Assembly (NCBI GenBank): GCA_037445635.1
Contig: JBBIKC010000012.1
Location: forward strand, 9,111 to 73,110
DNA length: 64,000 nt
Direction of reading: 5' to 3'
Source of the DNA: JBFMCC01 sp037445635
Lineage (GTDB): Bacteria; Chloroflexota; Anaerolineae; Anaerolineales; Villigracilaceae
Shown here: positions 33,236 through 42,305 of the stretch, piece after piece
Numbering within the stretch: the first letter of the stretch is position 1
Layout of the letters: each line of letters starts with the position of its first letter
Position numbers and translations under genes: made by a program
The notes under the pieces: generated by a model
Database searches by the model: none
What the model was told of the DNA's origin: nothing
The model's input: only the letters and a program-made list of their open reading frames with translations

Positions 33236-33811
33236 GTGCCTGCTTTGGATGAACTGCTGGCTGAACTGACCAGCGGGGACGAATCACGCGCCGAGGCGGC
33301 GGTAGCCGCGCTCGCGGAACTTGGCGAGCAATCCGTCGAGGCACTTGCCCGCGTGCTCGACTCGCCCGAGACGGATTCGCGCTGGTGGGCGGTACGCGCT
33401 CTCGCCTCGCATCCAAACCTGGACGTAAGCCTGCTCCTGCGTCCCCTGGCCGACGCGGCTCCCGAGGTGCGTCAGGCCGCGGCGCTGGGGCTGTGCGGTC
33501 ACCCCCACGAAAGCGCGATCCAGCCTCTCGTCCGCGCGCTGGGCGACGCGGACGGTCTCGTAGCGGACCTGGCCGCAAAAGCCCTGACCGCCATCGGCCG
33601 CCCGGCGGTGGAATCCCTCATCGAGGTCCAGAAGGACACGAACATGTCTGCCCGCATCCTTTCGATGCGCGCCCTCGCTGAAATCGCCGACCCGCGTGCT
33701 ATCCCCGTCATGATGTCCGCCATCGAGGGCGAGTCGTCCATGCTGTATCACTGGGCCGAAGCCGGGCTGGAACGGCTGGGCCTGAATATGATCTACCTCA
33801 AGCCTGAGTAA
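33236..33811 (+). CDS. HEAT-repeat protein
   Basis: The GTG start at 33236 gives 191 residues made of about five HEAT/PBS-lyase-like repeats (ALAELGEQSVEALARVLDS; RWWAVRALASHP; VRQAAALGLCGHPHESAIQ; LSMRALAEIADPRAIPVMM). Such proteins are helical scaffolds for protein binding and have no catalytic motif. It is cytosolic, with no signal sequence. The partner is unknown; neighbours are a zinc-ribbon protein (7 bases upstream) and an LCP wall enzyme (4 bases downstream), which suggests a link to the envelope, though this is not proven. Confidence 0.82.
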   Translation: MPALDELLAELTSGDESRAEAAVAALAELGEQSVEALARVLDSPETDSRWWAVRALASHPNLDVSLLLRPLADAAPEVRQAAALGLCGHPHESAIQPLVRALGDADGLVADLAAKALTAIGRPAVESLIEVQKDTNMSARILSMRALAEIADPRAIPVMMSAIEGESSMLYHWAEAGLERLGLNMIYLKPE

Positions 33812-33814
33812 CGA

Positions 33815-35254
33815 ATGGTTCAAATCAGAATTCCGAAAATAACCTTCAAAAGACCGACTACCAGACAGATGATTTTCTGGGGCGTCGTAGTGGCGCTGGG
33901 TATTGCGGGACTCTTTGCCACGCGCGGCCTCGTCCGTTGCTGGACGCTGACTTCCCTGCCGGGTATCCCGCCCTCCGATTGCCAGACCACCGGCCTGAAT
34001 CCACTCGGCACGCCGCAGGTGGATTTGCAGGGGACTCCTGTTGCGACGCCTACGCTGGCGATCGCCGCGCCCGAGAGCGAATTGCCGCCCGCGTGGGACG
34101 GCGGAAGCCGCGTCAACATCCTGCTCATCGGCCTGGATTATCGCGACTGGCAGAAGGGCGAATACCCGCGCTCCGATACGATGATTTTGCTCACGATTGA
34201 CCCGATCACAAAAACAGGAGGGATGCTCTCGATCCCGCGCGATATGTGGGTCAATGTCCCCGGCTTCGGATACGACAAGATCAACACGGCCTATTATCTG
34301 GGCGCGGCCTATAAACTGCCCGGCGGCGGCCCGGCGCTTGCCATGAAGACCGTGGAACAGTTTCTGGGCGTGCCGGTGCATTACTATGGCCAGATTGATT
34401 TCATCGCCTTCGAGGATCTGATCAACAAGATCGGCGGGATTGACGTGTATGTCAAGGAAAAGATGGTGCTCGACCCGATCGGTTCGGGGAAAGACAAGGC
34501 GGTGCTGACGCCCGGCTGGCGTCATCTGAACGGCTGGAAGACACTGGCCTACGTCCGCAGCCGCAAGACCTCCGGCGGCGACGTGGATCGCGCCGAGCGC
34601 CAGCAGCAGGTTATCCTGGCCATCCGCGACAAGGTGCTCGACCCCGAGAATTTCTCCAACATGGTGGCGAGCGCTCCCTATATCTATCGGAATATTTCCT
34701 ACGGCATCCACACGAATCTGTCTTTCGAAGACGCGATGGAATTATTCATCCTGGTGCAGCAGGTGCCGCGCGAGAACATCAAAACGGGCATCATTGATTA
34801 CACCATGGTGAATCTGGATCAGACGCCGGACGGGTTGTCCATCTTCAAACCCATTTCGGACAAAATCCGCGTCCTGCGCGACGAGATTTTCACCTCCAGC
34901 GGTGCGCTCAGCCCGATGGCTAGCGGCGACCCGCTCGTTTTGGCCAAGGAGGACGCGGCGCGCATCCGCGTGCTGAACGGTTCGGTCTCGGCCGGGCTGG
35001 GACAGAGCACGGCCAGCTTCCTCGCCTCGCAGGGATTGAACGTGACGGAACTGGGCAACGCCGACCGCGCCTACGACCGCACGACCATCGTGCTGTACTC
35101 GCCCAAGATGTACACACTGGAGTATATGATCGCCTTGTTCGGCGTCAGCAGCGGACATCAAATCATTATCAGCCCCGATCCTGCCGCGACGGTGGATGTG
35201 GAAATCCGCATTGGCAACGACTGGGTCAACAACACCATCATCCCGCCGGGATGA
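33815..35254 (+). CDS. LytR-CpsA-Psr (LCP) family protein with LytR_C domain
   Basis: The 479-residue protein has a TM helix near residues 20-42, then the LCP catalytic domain (RVNILLIGLDYRD; RSDTMILLTIDP; MLSIPRDMWVNVPG; GGIDVYVKE; GWKTLAYVRSRKTSGGDVDR), with the conserved Arg and Asp residues used to bind the polyprenyl-phosphate substrate. A C-terminal LytR_C domain (about 380-470) follows. LCP enzymes transfer glycopolymers to the wall from outside the membrane. It ends the operon; a strong terminator follows the stop by 17 bases. Confidence 0.93.
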   Translation: MVQIRIPKITFKRPTTRQMIFWGVVVALGIAGLFATRGLVRCWTLTSLPGIPPSDCQTTGLNPLGTPQVDLQGTPVATPTLAIAAPESELPPAWDGGSRVNILLIGLDYRDWQKGEYPRSDTMILLTIDPITKTGGMLSIPRDMWVNVPGFGYDKINTAYYLGAAYKLPGGGPALAMKTVEQFLGVPVHYYGQIDFIAFEDLINKIGGIDVYVKEKMVLDPIGSGKDKAVLTPGWRHLNGWKTLAYVRSRKTSGGDVDRAERQQQVILAIRDKVLDPENFSNMVASAPYIYRNISYGIHTNLSFEDAMELFILVQQVPRENIKTGIIDYTMVNLDQTPDGLSIFKPISDKIRVLRDEIFTSSGALSPMASGDPLVLAKEDAARIRVLNGSVSAGLGQSTASFLASQGLNVTELGNADRAYDRTTIVLYSPKMYTLEYMIALFGVSSGHQIIISPDPAATVDVEIRIGNDWVNNTIIPPG

Positions 35255-35271
35255 TTCTCGCGTGGATGTTC

Positions 35272-35307
35272 ACAGCCGCAGACCATCCTCTGCGGCTGTT
35301 TTTTTTT
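35272..35307 (+). terminator. Rho-independent terminator after the LCP gene
   Basis: ACAGCCGCAGA (35272-35282) and TCTGCGGCTGT (35289-35299) form a perfect stem with a CCATCC loop, followed by a run of nine T residues to 35307. The run overlaps the stop codon of the convergent gene. Confidence 0.92.
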
Positions 35308-36145
35308 ATGGCTGTTGGAATGTCAGGGTAAGGCTGCCGAGGAAAGTCGCGCCGCCCTCGCCGGAACAAATCGGCGCGCTCAAGTCGGTCAGCGGGGAGC
35401 CGCCGGCGGCTAACTGCAGGGCGTAGACGACGCCGGCCGTCATTTGAAAATCGGCGTAGCCATTGCCCAGGTCGGGTTTGAGACCGGTGAAGAAATGTTC
35501 CTCGCCGCCCTCCCACGAGACGATAATTTCCACACCGGGCAATTGGCGGCGGTGCGCGTCCAGCACGGTGATTTGGAGCAGTCCCTCCGGCAGGGCCGCG
35601 TCGCAGAGGCTTTCCTGTTCGACGAGCACAAACGGCGCGCCGAGCGTGGCGGTCGCCGTGTGAGTGGGGCGCGGCGTGGCTGTATTGATCACCAGCGGCG
35701 TGCGGGTGTTTTGCAGAATGGGTGTTGTCATCGTTTCGGTGCCCGCAACATCGGGCGGCGTGGCCGTGCCGGTCGCGCTCGCGGAGACAGTGACCGGCGC
35801 AGCGGAAGTGGGCAGACTTCCCTGAAGCGCGGACGCCAGTTGCGCCACCTGCTGGACCGTTTCGAATGGTTCGCCCGCCCCGAGCATTTGCTGTGCCTGC
35901 GCGCTCAGCGCCTGGACCGGGTCCGGGTCGCCGATTAAGGCGAGGCGCGCCTGCGCCCGCGTCAGGTCGCCGGTGGCGGCGTAGGCGGCCGCGATAGCGG
36001 CGCGGTAATCGTCCTTGAAGTCGGCGCGCAACGCGGCGGGAATCGAGTCCACCACGCGCGCCGGGGAGACGACCCACGCGTAGACCAGTCCGAGCGCAAG
36101 GCCGGCGATCAAGGGCAGGAGCCAGTCTCCAAAGAACCGCTTCAT
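35306..36145 (-). CDS. Membrane-anchored protein with C-terminal beta domain
   Basis: The 279-residue protein has one N-terminal TM helix (WLLPLIAGLALGLVYAWVV), a helical outer region (about 30-90) with ALRADFKDDYRAAIAAAYAA, a Thr/Pro-rich linker (about 105-165) and a C-terminal domain that reads like a prealbumin/CNA-B type beta sandwich (LLQITVLDAHRRQLPGVEII). I do not recognise a named family. The first 90 residues are related to the gene just upstream, so the pair arose by duplication, with this copy gaining the extra domain. It overlaps that gene by 4 bases. Confidence 0.65.
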   Translation of the reverse strand: MKRFFGDWLLPLIAGLALGLVYAWVVSPARVVDSIPAALRADFKDDYRAAIAAAYAATGDLTRAQARLALIGDPDPVQALSAQAQQMLGAGEPFETVQQVAQLASALQGSLPTSAAPVTVSASATGTATPPDVAGTETMTTPILQNTRTPLVINTATPRPTHTATATLGAPFVLVEQESLCDAALPEGLLQITVLDAHRRQLPGVEIIVSWEGGEEHFFTGLKPDLGNGYADFQMTAGVVYALQLAAGGSPLTDLSAPICSGEGGATFLGSLTLTFQQP

Positions 36146-36492
36146 GGAAGGACAGCTCCGGGCTGATAGGTTTGCATGGCCTGGACCAGATCTTCGAGCA
36201 GGATCAATTCCGTTTGGCTGAAACCGTTCTCCCGTCCGAATTGAAGCGCAGGCGCGGCGATTTCGGCCGGCGGCTGGCTTCCAAAGATGGCGAGCCGGCG
36301 CGCCGCCGTTTCGGCGTCGCGTTCGCTTTGATAGGCCTCCGCGACCATCAACACGTAGTCGGCGCGGTAATCGGCGCGCAGGGTATCGGGAGTTAAATCC
36401 ACGTATTGGATCGGATCAATGACCCAGCCATAGAGAAGCCCAAGGCCAATGCCGATGGCGAGCGCGAGGAGGATGTTGAGCCAGCGAGGCAT
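36142..36492 (-). CDS. Small membrane-anchored paralogue of the preceding protein
   Basis: ATG 36492 (MPRWLNILLALAIGIGLGLL) gives 116 residues; the open frame further upstream lacks a good start. One TM helix is followed by a helical outer domain with the same pattern as its neighbour (PDTLRADYRADYVLMVAEAY versus LRADFKDDYRAAIAAAYAA). It lacks the linker and beta domain. Overlap with the downstream gene (ATGA) implies coupled translation. Function is unknown. Confidence 0.65.
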   Translation of the reverse strand: MPRWLNILLALAIGIGLGLLYGWVIDPIQYVDLTPDTLRADYRADYVLMVAEAYQSERDAETAARRLAIFGSQPPAEIAAPALQFGRENGFSQTELILLEDLVQAMQTYQPGAVLP

Positions 36493-36823
36493 GCGGTTAT
36501 TTTGCCACAGGTAAGAAGGGATGGGAGGGGAGAAATATCCGGGCAGGCTGACGGCGGCGCCCGGAGACGCGTGCGTACCGTTGCTGTCTTTCGACCCTGG
36601 CGGGGTTGGCATGGTTCCGCCGCGCCGGGCCTGCCCGGACGACGGCTAGCATACCTGATGTGAGGGGCTGTGTCAACACATCCATATTGCACGAGGTTTG
36701 AATTGAGAGCGGTGTCCAGGGTCCCCTGATTTTGGAAGTCTGATGACAGGAGTCGTCGGACTCCGCGACGTCTCTCAGGTGTAAAATAACGTCATCAATC
36801 AACCACCCTACGGAAAATCTGCC

Positions 36824-38119
36824 ATGACCCATTCTGCCTTGCGATTCATCCCGGCCGCCCTGCGCGAGCCGAATGTCGTCAAATTGAAAACGCACTTGAT
36901 GGGTGCGGTCCTGCCCGCGTTGCAGAAGATGCCCGTGTCTCAGCAGAACCGCCGCGTGGTGCGCGAAATGCTGGAAACCGCGCTGGGACAGATCAAGGTC
37001 GCCATCCCGGCGGATGTGCGCCAGCAGGTGCTGGACAGCGCTTTGGCGGACATCGCCGGTTACGGTCCGCTGGAGTTGTTGTTGGCCGATGGGGAGATCA
37101 GCGAGATCATGGTCAATGGGCCGAAGATGGTCTTTGTGGAGCGCAACGGGGAGTTGCTGGAAACCGACGTGGAATTCGAGGATAACGACCACGTCCTGCG
37201 CATCATTGACCGCATGCTCAATCCGCTTGGCCGGCGCGTGGATTACGACAATCCCACCGCAGACGCGCGCCTGCCCGATGGGTCGCGCGTGAACGTAGCC
37301 ATCCCGCCTGTCGCGGTGGACGGGCCGCACATCTCCATCCGCAAATTCCTCTCGACCAAGATGGACATGGACGACCTGCTGGCGCTCGAGTCGCTGACGC
37401 CGTACATGGTCACATTTCTCGAGGCGTGCGTGCGGGCGCGCCTGAACATCCTGATCACGGGAAACACGAGTTCGGGCAAGACCACCCTGCTGAATATCCT
37501 TTCGAGTTACATTCCCAATCATGAACGGATCATCACCATCGAGGACGCAGTCGAGTTGAATCTCAAACAGCGTCACGTGGTACGCATGGAGACCAAACTG
37601 CCCGGCGTGGACGGCGCCGGCGCGGTCAGCGTGCGCGACCTGGTGCGGAACGCCCTGCGCATGCGGCCCGATCGCCTCGTAGTGGGGGAGGTGCGCGGCG
37701 GCGAGGCGTTGGATATGTTGCAGGCCATGAACACCGGTCACAGCGGCTCGATCACCACGCTCCATGCCAATTCTCCGCGCGACGCCATTGCGCGCATCGA
37801 GACCATGTCCATGATGGCCGGGCTGGACATGCCCATCATCGCCATCCGCAAGCAGATCGCTTCGGCCATCAATCTCATCGTCCACCAGACGCGTCTGCAG
37901 GACGGCTCACGCAAGACCACCCAGATCACCGAGGTAGGCGGCATGGAAGGCGATGTGGTCGTGCTGACCGACATCTTCAAGTTCGAGCAAACCGGTATCG
38001 GTGAGGGAGGCAAGGTGCTTGGCCAGCTCAAGCCCACCGGCATCCGTCCGCTTTTCAGTCCGAAACTGGAGGTGGCGGGCTTCAAACTGGGCGGCGAAAT
38101 CTTCGGCGCGGGGATGTGA
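36824..38119 (+). CDS. cpaF: CpaF-family type II/IV secretion ATPase
   Basis: The 431-residue protein has the CpaF/TadA layout: an N-terminal helical domain, GYGPLELLLADGEISEIMVN, PDGSRVNVAIPP, the Walker A GNTSSGKT at 213-220, ITIEDAVELNL, Walker B DRLVVGEVRGGEALDML and the His box MNTGHSGSITTLHANSPRDA. It powers assembly or secretion by Tad-type pili. No TadB/C, pilin or secretin genes are adjacent, so it is an orphan here. A TAAAAT 36 bases upstream could be its -10 box. Confidence 0.92.
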   Translation: MTHSALRFIPAALREPNVVKLKTHLMGAVLPALQKMPVSQQNRRVVREMLETALGQIKVAIPADVRQQVLDSALADIAGYGPLELLLADGEISEIMVNGPKMVFVERNGELLETDVEFEDNDHVLRIIDRMLNPLGRRVDYDNPTADARLPDGSRVNVAIPPVAVDGPHISIRKFLSTKMDMDDLLALESLTPYMVTFLEACVRARLNILITGNTSSGKTTLLNILSSYIPNHERIITIEDAVELNLKQRHVVRMETKLPGVDGAGAVSVRDLVRNALRMRPDRLVVGEVRGGEALDMLQAMNTGHSGSITTLHANSPRDAIARIETMSMMAGLDMPIIAIRKQIASAINLIVHQTRLQDGSRKTTQITEVGGMEGDVVVLTDIFKFEQTGIGEGGKVLGQLKPTGIRPLFSPKLEVAGFKLGGEIFGAGM

Positions 38120-38157
38120 CCGTTTCGCCAGTAAGTCCCTTACTAATTTCCTTCTCG

Positions 38158-38166
38158 TGATATAAT
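38158..38166 (+). promoter_or_regulatory. Extended -10 promoter of the STAS gene
   Basis: TGA-TATAAT is a full extended -10 box. GGAGG at 38196-38200 then precedes the preferred ATG 38208 by 7 bases. Confidence 0.6.
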
Positions 38167-38207
38167 TTTCCCGCGCAAGCAAGTTTTATCCACTTGGAGG
38201 TATGTCC

Positions 38208-38543
38208 ATGGAAACCACCACCAAAGAGTTCAAGCATTGCAATGTGATCTCGGTCAAAGGGCGGGTGGATAGTTCCACCGCTCCACAGTTCAGCCAGGCG
38301 CTGGAGGCGATGAACAAGAACGGGCAATACAAGCTCGTGATTGACATGGCAGACCTCGAGTATATGTCCAGCGCGGGATTCCGCGCCCTGCTGGCCGCCC
38401 AGCGCGCCTGCAAGCGCTACAATCGCGGCGAAGTGGTGCTGGCCTCTGTGCCGAATCGCATCAAAGAGGCGCTGGAACTGGCCGGGTTCACCGAACTGTT
38501 CAAGACCTTTGACGATTCATTGTCCGCCGTTGGTCATTTCTAA
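38208..38543 (+). CDS. STAS-domain anti-sigma factor antagonist (RsbV/SpoIIAA-like)
   Basis: ATG 38208 is preferred over ATG 38202, because GGAGG ends only 1 base before the latter. The 111-residue protein is a single STAS domain: NVISVKGRVDSSTAPQFSQA, then LVIDMADLEYMSSAGFRALL, in which Ser54/Ser55 is the usual phosphorylation site. In partner switching the dephosphorylated form frees a target from its kinase. It has its own promoter and terminator, separate from the RsbW-like and SpoIIE genes that follow, which allows an excess of antagonist. Confidence 0.92.
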   Translation: METTTKEFKHCNVISVKGRVDSSTAPQFSQALEAMNKNGQYKLVIDMADLEYMSSAGFRALLAAQRACKRYNRGEVVLASVPNRIKEALELAGFTELFKTFDDSLSAVGHF

Positions 38544-38571
38544 TTTGGCGATCTTTCTTCTGTGATTGGGG

Positions 38572-38602
38572 AGGCCGCCTCCAACCGCTTGCGAGGCGGC
38601 CT
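38572..38602 (+). terminator. Terminator hairpin after the STAS gene
   Basis: AGGCCGCCTC (38572-38581) and GAGGCGGCCT (38593-38602) form a perfect 10-bp stem followed by a short TTTG tail. The tail is weak, so partial read-through into the RsbW-like gene is possible. Confidence 0.65.
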
Positions 38603-38622
38603 TTGATTGCCCTTCTCTGTCA

Positions 38623-39051
38623 ATGACCAGCACGCGCAAAGCCACCTACGCATCCGATTTCGCCAACCTGGAAAGTATCCGCGACCTGGTGGCGCAGGCC
38701 GCCCGTGAAGCCGGTATGGACGAGACGGAAACCTACCACGTCCAGCTGGCCGCGGACGAGGCCGCCTCGAACATCATCGAGCACGCCTACGAAGGCCGCG
38801 CGGACGGCCAGTTCGAGCTCGAGTGTGAGGTGGATGGGAACAAGGTCACGATCGTCCTGCACGACCACGGCAAAGTTTTTGACATTACCAGGGTCCGCAA
38901 GCCGAACGTGAAAGGCAAACTGTCCGAACGCGAGATCGGGGGATTGGGTGTCTACCTCATCCAAAAACTCATGGACGAAGTCTATTTTGAATCCTCGGCG
39001 GAATCGGGCAATACGCTGACCATGGTGAAACGCGGCAAGAGGGGATCATGA
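38623..39051 (+). CDS. RsbW/SpoIIAB-like serine kinase (anti-sigma regulatory factor)
   Basis: ATG 38623 gives 142 residues. The ATPase signature is intact: N box VQLAADEAASNIIEHAYEG, G1-type strand IVLHDHGKVFDITRV, G2-type GGLGVYLIQKLMDEVYF and the final NTLTMVKR. It should phosphorylate the STAS protein and bind an unknown target. The stop overlaps the start of the SpoIIE-type phosphatase gene by 4 bases, so kinase and phosphatase are made together. Confidence 0.9.
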   Translation: MTSTRKATYASDFANLESIRDLVAQAAREAGMDETETYHVQLAADEAASNIIEHAYEGRADGQFELECEVDGNKVTIVLHDHGKVFDITRVRKPNVKGKLSEREIGGLGVYLIQKLMDEVYFESSAESGNTLTMVKRGKRGS

Positions 39052-42000
39052 GCGCGGCCGTCCGTTCTCCCGATTCGTCCGAATGGCGCAGGCTGGCCGG
39101 GCTGGGGGAACAATTGGTCAGCGCTACATCGCTTTCCGCACAGCGGGACCGCATTTTGAATATGACCAGCCGTCTTGTGGATGGCAAGGCGGATCTGTGG
39201 CTGGACGAAGGTCTTTTCCGCCTGCCGGGCTGGGACGAGGCGCTGTCTTTCCCGGCGAAACCGCCCCTCGACGGAATGCAGGAGGCCGTTGAAAAAGGGC
39301 GCACCTGCGTCCGCGGCGTGGACTCGGCGTCGCCGCCGTGGGTGGCGCTGCCCATCGAAGACCAGGGCATCATCCTCGGGGCGCTGCAGGTCACTCGTCC
39401 GGACGGAAGCGAATTCACTCCCGCCGAACTGGATCTGCTCGAGGGGCTGGCCAGCATCGTGGCGATCGGTCTGTACGCGTCGCACCGCGCCGCGGTCGAA
39501 CGCCTCCGTCTCGACCAGTTGAATCTGGTGCGGCAGGTGGCAGCCGAGATCGTCAGTGTGCTCGACCTCGACGAACTGGCGCGCCGCGTGACCGAACAGA
39601 TTCAGAAGACGTTTCACTACTATTACGTCGCCATCTTCACGCTCAGGCCCGGCGATTCCCTCCTGCGTTTTCGAGCCAGCGCCACGGCGCGCCGCAAGGG
39701 ACGCAAAAAGGCCTCCATCCCGCTGGAGGTTCAGATTGGTCAGGGATTGATCGGCAAAGCCGCCGAGACGGGCGGACGAATCGTAGCCGACGACGTCCGA
39801 TCCGATTCGCGTTACCGGTTCATTGACAGCCTGCCCGAGACGCGCTCGGAAGTAGTTCTGCCGCTGAAGGTCAAGGACCGCGTCCTGGGCGTGCTGGATG
39901 TGCAGAGCGACCAGCCCGCCGCGTTCCATCCGAACGACCTGCTGATCCTGGAAGCGCTCGCCGATACGATCGCGCGCGCCGTCGAGGGGGCGCGCCTGTA
40001 CAATGACTTGCGCCGCCGCGCCGACCAACTGGCTCTGATCGCCGAGGTCAGCGACAGCGTGACCTCCACCCTCGATCTGACCAAATTGATGCGCGAGGCG
40101 GCCGCGTTGATTCACGTCAAATTCGGCTACCCCTTCGTTCATCTGTTCACTGTCCATCCGAACCGCCGAACGATCCAGTATGAGGCGGGCAGCGGCGCGC
40201 GCAGTAAAAAACTGGAGGGTACCGTCCTGTCTTTGGACGAAGCGCAGGGCATCATTCCCTGGGCGGCGCGCAACGGACAAACCGTGCTCGCGAACGACGT
40301 CACGAAAGATGAACGCTATCGCCCCTCGCCGCTTCCTCCCAAAAATATCCGTTCTGAGCTGTGCGTTCCGCTGATCTTCAACGATCGCGTCGTGGGTTTG
40401 CTCGATATCCAGAGCGAACGCGTCAACGCTTTCGACGAAGACGATCGTATGATCTTCGAAGCGGTGGCCGATAACATCGCCGCCGCGATCCACAACGCCG
40501 ATCTGTATCGCTCCGAGCAGTGGCGGCGGCAGGTGGCCGACAGTCTGCGCGAGGTGGCGGGCCTGCTCTCGGCCAACGCCAGTGTGGACGAAGTGCTCGA
40601 TTCTATCCTGACCGAATTGGAACGCAACTTGCCGAGTGAGGTCTCCGCCGTATGGCTGTTGGCCGAGGGTGAACTTTATCCCGCTGCGGTGCACGGTTGT
40701 TGCGACCTGTCCGAGTTGGAGGAGGCGCGTAACGCCTCGGCGGACGTCGCCGTCAGCATGCTCAGTTCCCTGTTGTCGGAGACACCCGTCATCCGAAGAG
40801 CGGCCGACCCGATGGGCCCGGCGGGTCTGGCGGGCGGTTTCCCTCAAGACTATTCTGCGATTGCCGCGCCTCTGCGCGTCGGCGACCAGCCGGTCGGTGT
40901 GCTCACGCTTGCACACTCCATGCCGGGCCGCTACGGCCACGAAGCGCAGGCAATGACGACGACCTTCGCCAGTTATGCCGCGGTTGCCATCGAAAATGCG
41001 CGGCTGTACGACCAGGCCCAGGAACAGGCCTATGCCTCGGCCGCCCTGTTGCAAATCGCGCAGGCAGTCGTCAGCCTGAATGACCTCGACGAGATTCTCG
41101 GCACCATCGTCCGCATCATGCCCATCCTGGTGGGCGTCCAGCGCGCCGCGCTGTACCTCTGGCAAAACGGGAAGTTCCGCGCGGCGAGCCATTACGGTTT
41201 CGACGCAGCCGCTGAAAAAGCCCTGATCGAACGCGAATTCCAAAGCGGAGATTTTCCGTTGATGGATGCCGCCCGCGACAGTCTCCACACGGCGATCGTT
41301 CCGTTGCGCTCGAAAGATCGCCCTGCCCGCTGGCCGCGCCTCGCTTCTCTCGCGGACGCAGAGTTGGATTCCGCTTTACGCGGCGACCAGGCATTGTTGA
41401 TGGCTGTCCCGCTTGCGATCAAAAACGATATCTTCGGGGTGATGCTCGTCGAGGAGGCGCCCGGCGGACGCCGCTTCCGCGCCCGTCGCCTCGAGATCAT
41501 CAACGGCATTGCCCAGCAGGCCGCGCTGGCCATTCAGAACGATCTGCTCCAGAGGGAGATGGTCGTGCGCGAGCGCCTCGAGACCGAAGTGCAGCTCGCC
41601 CGCCAGATCCAGCAGACCTTTATCCCGCAAACCCTCCCAAGTCACCCAGAATGGGAACTGGCGGCGCGCTGGCGGATGGCGCGCCAGGTCGGCGGCGACT
41701 TCTACGACGTATTCGAACTGCCCGGCCGGCGCCTTGGCCTGTTCATCGCAGACGTGTCCGATAAGGGCATGCCCGCCGCCCTGTTCATGGCATTGACGCG
41801 CACCCTCGTCCGCGCCGCCGTCATCGAGACCACCTCGCCCGCCGCTGCGCTGCGCCGCGTCAACGACCTGCTCGTCCCCGATACGCATCAGGGCATGTTC
41901 GTTACCGCAGTCTATGCCGTCCTCGATCTCGAAACGGGCGAATTGACCTACACCAACGCGGGCCACAATCCGCCTCTCTGGGTGAGAAAAGATACGGTCG

Positions 42001-42305
42001 AAAAATTGACCCGCACCGGGGTCGCGTTGGGCGCGGCGGAAGAGGCGCGTATGGACGAGCGCGTCATTCGTCTCGAGGCAGGCGACAGCATTCTCTTTTA
42101 CACGGACGGGCTTACCGAAGCCTTCAATCTGGAGGACGACATGTTCGGCGAGGAGCGCCTCCTGCGCGTCCTCGGTTGGGAATCCTCTGCCTCGGCCGAA
42201 GCCATGATAACCGCGGTGGAAACCGCCCTCAACGAATTCGTGGGCGACTTTCCCGCCTCCGACGATTTGACCATGCTGGCAGTTCGGCGCGTTCTCGCTT
42301 CCTAG
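39048..42305 (+). CDS. Multi-GAF SpoIIE/RsbU-type serine phosphatase
   Basis: The 1085-residue cytosolic protein holds about five GAF-like sensor domains (roughly 30-150, 160-310, 330-480, 500-660, 675-835) with repeated signatures such as VGLLDIQSE and VLPLKVKDRVLGVLDVQ. A PP2C/SpoIIE phosphatase domain (about 860-1085) follows, with GGDFYDVFELPGR, FIADVSDKGMPAALFM, YTNAGHNPPLWV, LFYTDGLTEAF and SDDLTMLAV; the metal-binding Asp residues are present. It should dephosphorylate the STAS protein in response to signals bound by the GAF domains. Its stop codon lies in the end of a repeat element. Confidence 0.92.
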   Translation: MSAAVRSPDSSEWRRLAGLGEQLVSATSLSAQRDRILNMTSRLVDGKADLWLDEGLFRLPGWDEALSFPAKPPLDGMQEAVEKGRTCVRGVDSASPPWVALPIEDQGIILGALQVTRPDGSEFTPAELDLLEGLASIVAIGLYASHRAAVERLRLDQLNLVRQVAAEIVSVLDLDELARRVTEQIQKTFHYYYVAIFTLRPGDSLLRFRASATARRKGRKKASIPLEVQIGQGLIGKAAETGGRIVADDVRSDSRYRFIDSLPETRSEVVLPLKVKDRVLGVLDVQSDQPAAFHPNDLLILEALADTIARAVEGARLYNDLRRRADQLALIAEVSDSVTSTLDLTKLMREAAALIHVKFGYPFVHLFTVHPNRRTIQYEAGSGARSKKLEGTVLSLDEAQGIIPWAARNGQTVLANDVTKDERYRPSPLPPKNIRSELCVPLIFNDRVVGLLDIQSERVNAFDEDDRMIFEAVADNIAAAIHNADLYRSEQWRRQVADSLREVAGLLSANASVDEVLDSILTELERNLPSEVSAVWLLAEGELYPAAVHGCCDLSELEEARNASADVAVSMLSSLLSETPVIRRAADPMGPAGLAGGFPQDYSAIAAPLRVGDQPVGVLTLAHSMPGRYGHEAQAMTTTFASYAAVAIENARLYDQAQEQAYASAALLQIAQAVVSLNDLDEILGTIVRIMPILVGVQRAALYLWQNGKFRAASHYGFDAAAEKALIEREFQSGDFPLMDAARDSLHTAIVPLRSKDRPARWPRLASLADAELDSALRGDQALLMAVPLAIKNDIFGVMLVEEAPGGRRFRARRLEIINGIAQQAALAIQNDLLQREMVVRERLETEVQLARQIQQTFIPQTLPSHPEWELAARWRMARQVGGDFYDVFELPGRRLGLFIADVSDKGMPAALFMALTRTLVRAAVIETTSPAAALRRVNDLLVPDTHQGMFVTAVYAVLDLETGELTYTNAGHNPPLWVRKDTVEKLTRTGVALGAAEEARMDERVIRLEAGDSILFYTDGLTEAFNLEDDMFGEERLLRVLGWESSASAEAMITAVETALNEFVGDFPASDDLTMLAVRRVLAS

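Noticed and set aside
38982..41288. A 768-codon open frame on the minus strand opposite the GAF-SpoIIE gene
   Set aside because: It lies wholly opposite a gene with intact GAF and phosphatase motifs. The translation is rich in His, Arg and Gln with no recognisable domain, which is the usual result of reading a GC-rich gene on the wrong strand.
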